NCBI RefSeq assembly: GCF_019112545.1
Contig: NW_025064887.1
Location: forward strand, 974,524 to 1,038,523
DNA length: 64,000 nucleotides
Direction of reading: 5' to 3'
From: Guyanagaster necrorhizus
Lineage: Eukaryota; Basidiomycota; Agaricomycetes; Agaricales; Physalacriaceae
Shown here piece by piece: positions 58,970 through 64,000 of this stretch. The stretch's first letter is position 1. The number at the start of each line of letters is the position of its first letter. The notes below the pieces were generated by a model. It searched no databases. It was not told the DNA's origin and was given only the letters and a program-made list of their open reading frames with translations. The translations under genes were made by a program, and so were the position numbers.

Positions 58970-61499
58970 TCACCATGGGACAAGCCCTTCCACCTGTGCT
59001 TTGATTCTCAGTGCGAGCCGCTTACTCCAGAATCTTGCATGAGCAAGGTTTCCTCCCAGTGTGTATATACCAGCTAAGAAAATCACCCCATCAATTCTTG
59101 CAAGCAATAAAGCGTTCATGAGCTACGCACGATGTCCAGTAGTCCTGGCAATACCGTTAAGTTCTCCTTCTGAATCAAGGCCCCACACTTCGCTGATGCG
59201 TTCTGCTTCAGGTCCGAGGATTCTTATTGCCGTAGTCCTCATATTCTGGTATCCGGTGGCCAGGACCACGATATCCGCCTCGATCTCTGTGTCATCATCG
59301 AAGACAAGAGAGTTCTCAGTGAAATAGCCTATTCTTCGTTTGCGTCTACCCTTGTATTACAACTGTACAACTCACTAATTTCATGGCCCTGTTTGATCTT
59401 GATCTTCTTCTCAGCGATGAGTTTCGATGCGCCAACGTCAATGTCTGACGAGGATCAATGAACGGCACAGGCAGAACGTAAATATGCTTCCTTACAGTAC
59501 CCTCCTCCCTTGATGAAGTATGTCATCATCAACCCTGCCCCGTTTATACCTAACCATCAAATCAATGAAAAACCAGCTTGGCAGATACCTAGGATACTTA
59601 CCAGTATTAAGCTTGAACCCCACCTTCCGCAATCCTTCTAATATATCGCGGTCAAGTTCAGACATTTGTTCAGTCGCATATTTATGCAAATCGCTATACA
59701 TGAGAACAGGAAGCGAAAAGTTCATGATGTCGGCATCCTCTGTCGGCGGACCTTCTTCTCCATACAAAGCGCCAAGTAAGCATCCGACACCAGTAGAGGA
59801 TCTAATAAGTTATTATGTAAATCCAAACGAGACGGCAATGTAGGGAACTCACATAACATAGGTGCTGGACCTTTGTACGATCGTGACGTCTGCACCATGT
59901 TCATGTAAGTCCTGAGCAATGCTTAGAACATGTTCAGATTTATGCTAATACAAGGGCGATGAGATTGACACACTCATGGCCGCTATTGCAACACCCGACG
60001 ACGATAGCCTTGTGGATAAGAATTTCAATACCAAAGAGCAAGGGCCGAAGACAATGCCGTATACACACTTTCTTGTCTTTGAATCTTTCGCCAGACTTAT
60101 ACTGGCTAGAATGACAGACGGGTCCTTTGAATAAGCTTTGGTCTTTGAACACAGGGATATTTGGTTCTCCACTCGCTCCCGTAGCAAGGACGACGAATTT
60201 CGGTTTGATCACTTGGTCGGGATGTCCAGCGCGGGATATTGCCACCGTCCAGGTGTGAGAGACCTCATCGTATACGGCGGATTTGATTGAGCTTCGCATC
60301 CAGATGTTCAAATTCATGATGATAGCCTAAAATCAGAAGTTCATTATCATTACGACGGCTCAAGTAAATCGGTAACATACATATGCTTCAAACCAGTCCG
60401 CGAGCTTATCTTTGGGTGAGCTAGATATGGATTAGTCGAATATCATCATATTATACAATGACCGGGGCTCACAATATGGGCCAATGGTCGGGAAAAGGGA
60501 CATAAGGAAGGTGGTCGAACCAAACGGGATCTACAGTGGCAGAATGTCAGATCGTTCCGGGGCTAAGTGCAATACGGAGATAGCGGCCACCATGTAATAC
60601 AAGAGACTTGTACCGCTTTCGCCAATTGTCGCCGACTCTGTCATTCTTGCTGTCACACTGGTTAGAATGGTCGATCTGTACATAAAAAGGAAGACTCGCT
60701 CGATGAGAATTGTGCTAATTTTGAGTTGCTTCAGTCGTGCGCCAAGAGAGAGGCCGCATTGCCCAGCTCCGACTATCAGGACTACCGGCTCTTTGTCGAT
60801 AATATCGAGCTTCCCTCCAATCTGGTCCGTGTGGGGGACGTAGTTTACACTGACAGGTCGTGCCTGGACCGAACAACATCCAAGTCTGCTTTTCAAACAA
60901 GGTTATTAAGTCACATACCTTTCTCTGCTTTTCCTCGTGTTCCTTTAGCTCTTCAATTCCAGTGTAAAGCGCTCTGAAAAACAATTTATGAACGATGTTA
61001 ACGACGGCTAAAATGGCCGTTTACTTAGCCTTCCAAGAACTATCATTGCTATCCTGCATTAACCGAAAGAATCCTCGTCCACGGGCGATGTTCGTTTCGA
61101 ATGTAAACAAACATTGTATCCAGGTAAATCCTGAGCAAATTATTCAATACAAAATTAGGAATGCGTATGTAGTGGACGGCGCTTACCAGGCATGGCCTCA
61201 ACGAGAGTCGGTACGCCCTCAAGTTTCAACTCACACAGTCCCGAACTTTTGAGATGACCGTCGGTTTCCAAGAACGTCTTGATAATCGGAGCAAAATGCA
61301 AGGTGCGAATATCCCATGACAGAGTCAGAAGATCGCGCCAATACCCATCCGCGAAAAGGCTAGAAGAGACAGCGTCTGCATCTTGCGAATGTATAGCTTC
61401 TGAAAACGACCGAAACCACCGTTCTGCGATCTGAAGAGGTGGTTAGCAAATAGTAGCTTTGTGTAAAATAGTGCTCACAGCTGTAGGTTCAGTGTCCAT
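58970..61499 (-). CDS. Flavin-containing monooxygenase (FMO / Baeyer-Villiger type)
   Basis: Start taken at 61499 (MDTEPTA, then an intron and AERWFRSFSEAIHSQDADAV with YWRDLLTLSWDIRTL, a SnoaL-like N-terminal part). FAD Rossmann site: VVLIVGAGQCGLSLGARLKQ (about 60780). The FMO fingerprint FxGxxxHxxxY is exact (FKGPVCHSSQY, about 60120). NADPH site: AIVVGCCNSGHEC (about 60000). ATGY motif: DIVVLATGYQN (about 59260). It ends RFWSKRLALRIKAQVEGLVPW before TGA at 58970. Class B flavoprotein that oxidises N, S or ketone groups using NADPH and O2; substrate unknown. Many short introns; upstream exons could extend the N-terminus. Confidence 0.85.
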
Positions 61500-62853
61500 T
61501 CTGAAGGTCCCAACACGGAGAGGCTCTAACTGCGATCAAAAGCATTCAGTAGTTGGGAAAGATATAAAGGAACAAAGCTTACCACGCGCTGTCGGGTGAT
61601 CCGTCTGAGCTCGAAAACCCTTGGTCCGGACTCAGAGACATAACAGAGTTAACTAATTCTATAATTCAGTTTTTCCCAGAGAGTCTGGTGACTACCGCCG
61701 TCTCCGAGCCGAACGGTGTGCCTTTGGAAGCTCCTCTGGATGATTCATCCTGGATCGGTAAGCACTTCGACGGTATAAAAGTTTGAAATAAAACTATAGA
61801 AAACACGACGGTACTTCGAAGAAGAAAACCTGAGGGAAAGATCACCAACGGAGTAAAAAGCAGAGAGAACGCACTATGCCCCCCGCATTTTGTCCGTTAC
61901 GAACTGGCGTATCTTTATGTTACCCTTGAGTGGCGGCTACTTACGTTGCACAAAAGTATGGGGAAGGAACACGAGAGCCGACTTAATGAATGCTCGGAGT
62001 TATAACGGGTACCTGGTAACACGGCGAGATCCAAAGTCGGGCCGGAATTTGGAAAGGCTGCTTCAAAGCTTCAAGGGATTCGCGCGATACGGCTCTGCCG
62101 ACTTTGCTTGGAACGCAAGAGTTGAACTTGACGTTTTTGCCTTTGGTGGGCATAAACCTCTTGTCTGAGCGCTGTGTGAGCCTTTGGCTTGGCAACACTG
62201 AAATGTTTACATCCTAATGCGGACTTGGAGACGCTACAAGACGCGCTGGAACTGAAGAGGTCTTGCTATTCTTCACGTATTATGATCGCGAGAGGTGGCC
62301 GCTCCGTGGACTGGCAGACCGAGGTTAATAGATCATGAAACTAGACGCGCTTCTAGGTATCGCTCTGTAATACCAGATCAAGGACCACTCCAATTCTGGT
62401 ATAGATGAGCTTGTCCTCAATCGGGAAGACGGTAGACATCCTTGAGCTTGAACTTCGAGTTGTTCCTGTCTGGCGGTTTGAACATTCAAGTTTCAACTTA
62501 CCTTGCACAATCCGCCACACCAATTGGGGAGCATAAAGGATATGTTTTTTTTGTATTCAACATTTGATTAACCGCAACAAGTAAGCTAACTACTAAGACG
62601 CGGTGGAGGTACAGGGACTCAGGATCCTCTTTCCCTCTTGTTCCAGTCCCTCCGCTCTTCCTTCTGAGTTCCCCGGGTGTTTTGGCGTGTAATGTGGAGT
62701 AGAGTAATGGACATGTATGGTATTTTGCACCCTCGTGGTGGGCTAATTGATTCGTTTGATTCTGCGGTTGGCTAAAGCCTGAGGTGTTTTGCGAGCATGT
62801 CTTGAGTGCTGGCTGTGTTGGACATGGTCTATGGTGTGGTGGGCGTGCGGCGG
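61500..62853. other. Intergenic; upstream of FMO and 3' side of the LINE fragment
   Basis: No gene is supported. A 92-codon frame near 61890 has no motif. A (TCC)n/(TTC)n microsatellite lies at about 62903-62928, inside the neighbouring LINE reading. Confidence 0.45.
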
Positions 62854-63330
62854 TTACCCGTGCTCGTCTTCCGTGTCGCCCTCATCTTCTTCCCACCACT
62901 CTCCTCCTCCTCCTCCTTCTTCTTCTGGCTCTGGGGCGAGCCTCTCGTTTTGTAGTTGTCCCGTCCAGGTGAATGCTCCTGTGTTTTCCATGAACTCGCT
63001 CAGTGCTGTGATTCCTTCCTTGGTGCCAAGGATGTCTGGTAGGTATACAGTCCTTGACACATTCCGGAGGATCCCCCGTTGCTCTTCGTAGAGGGTGCAT
63101 GAACGCAGGGTGTGCTCCCGTGTCTGAAACAACTCTGCACAAGGGCAGTCAACGTCCTTACTTGGCACGAATTGTGAGTAATACTCGCCTATGTATCCAT
63201 GGCCTGTTCTGCACTGAATATCTCTCTTTTCGCTGCAAGGTCTATGAGGTGGGGTGTCGGCATAAAGGATATGTGACTTACAGCTGGTTATGTTCTGTGA
63301 CGATATCATTCTATAGTAGCGATTTTTCAA
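62854..63330 (-). mobile_element. 3' fragment of a LINE (Tad1-like non-LTR retrotransposon)
   Basis: A 158-codon minus-strand frame matches the C-terminal end of fungal LINE ORF2: CRTGHGYIGEYYSQFVPSKD, then CPCAELFQTREHTLRSC with the Cys/His zinc-binding pattern, LYEEQRGILRNVSR and YLPDILGTKEGITALSEFME. It ends in an acidic, Gly-rich tail made by a GAG/GGA repeat. RT and endonuclease are absent, the usual 5' truncation of LINE insertions. CpG is normal here, unlike the LTR elements. Confidence 0.7.
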
Positions 63331-63418
63331 GAAAAATAGAATTTCCTGTGACTGATTATGTTAGCAGTGCAACCATTAAGCACGAAAGACAGGATCATTA
63401 CCTTATTCAACGACGAGA

Positions 63419-64000
63419 TTATTCCATCCTCAAAACTATGCCTCTGCCAGTCGTACGCTGAAAAAACGGATCCACCCCTGGTACATGCTCTGCTAGTGTC
63501 CCGCTCTGACCATTCGTCCGTATCACCAGTTCCTTCAAATTAGAAAATGTCAACCATTTCCTGCTTAACTCCCAATCAATGGCCTTGCAGGGGAGCTTGA
63601 GCTCTTCCATCGCAGCAAAGACGTCTGCATCCTCTACATCAAAGATGATATTTTCCAGATCGCGACCTTTGAGAACCTGATAGAAAAGGGTCGGGATCAT
63701 CGACGCTTTTAGTTTTCGTAGTGCATCGCTAATCCGATGACGCATGCCGCTAAAAACGATGGTACGAACATGGAAAAGGTCCAGGCCCAAATCGAAGATG
63801 GTACAGTCTCCGTATAAATCGCAGGACTCCCATAGCTCTAATTTGACCAACAAATTCCGCAAGCCGGTCAGCATCCTCTTCAACATCACCCAATCGTGCA
63901 AACTCTTCAGCATTCGCAAGGGAAATACCCCTACCAACACTGTTGAAAAAACAAACCAGAAGAAGAGATTTCCCCACTATGTGCTGAGAGGTATAGCATC
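63419..64000 (-). CDS. Partial LRR / F-box-like protein, cut by the window end
   Basis: The minus-strand frame runs 63940-63419 and may continue beyond the window. It has LRR-like lines (LTGLRNLLVKLELWE, then LGLDLFHVRTIVFSGM, DLENIIFDVEDADVF, SNLKELVIR) like the C-terminal halves of agaricomycete F-box proteins. The start and any F-box lie outside the window. An overlapping frame at 63750-63977 may represent an upstream exon. Product class is an inference from pattern only. Confidence 0.5.

Noticed and set aside
1..64000. CRISPR arrays, rRNA or tRNA genes, riboswitches
   Set aside because: No regular spacer repeats, no rRNA-like sequence, and no convincing T-loop plus acceptor pairing were found by eye; tRNAs with introns could have been missed.

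Overview
This is a nuclear genome window from a basidiomycete fungus, most likely an agaricomycete. Evidence: GT-AG introns of about 45-66 nt interrupt nearly every gene, coding regions are CpG-rich, and the gene content fits (several F-box proteins, a deuterolysin, a CSC1-type channel, a P5A ATPase, a secreted DPBB protein). No bacterial-style operons, CRISPR arrays, rRNA or tRNA genes were seen.

Layout. (1) 1-13.6 kb is an AT-rich, almost CpG-free block of dead retrotransposons. It holds the tail of one Ty3/gypsy chromodomain element, a second full-length copy joined to it through one shared LTR, a gag-only LTR element on the opposite strand, a Ty1/copia fragment, and a heavily decayed copy of a cellular gene. 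(2) 13.6-25.4 kb is CpG-normal. It carries an F-box-like gene, an unknown 298-aa gene, a small secreted DPBB protein, and several copies of an unrecognised four-exon gene family. (3) 25.4-27.2 kb is a second CpG-free island, a truncated copia element. (4) 27.8-63 kb is ordinary gene space: a Cys-rich (possibly truncated UBC-type) protein, a proteasome-assembly-chaperone-like gene divergent from an essential myosin light chain (Cdc4-like), a CSC1/OSCA channel, an M35 deuterolysin, a P5A ATPase (Spf1), another intact member of the unknown family, ribosomal protein eL38, a four-span membrane protein, a site-2 protease, two F-box genes, a small secreted protein and a flavin monooxygenase. A LINE 3' fragment and a partial LRR-like gene close the window.

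Most interesting content. The unrecognised family is present in five clear copies (12.2, 17, 20.5, 22 and 45.3 kb) and one doubtful divergent copy (13.6 kb). Two are intact (361 and 342 aa, identical exon-phase pattern). The others show three different decay routes: CpG-to-TpG/CpA erosion, internal deletion, and nonsense plus frameshift. The neighbouring CpG deserts suggest a genome defence that methylates or mutates repeats.

The genes do not form one obvious pathway. Spf1, the site-2 protease and the four-span protein all act in membranes, but they are probably neighbours by chance. All multi-exon models were made by eye from splice signals, reading frame and family resemblance; no homology search was run.
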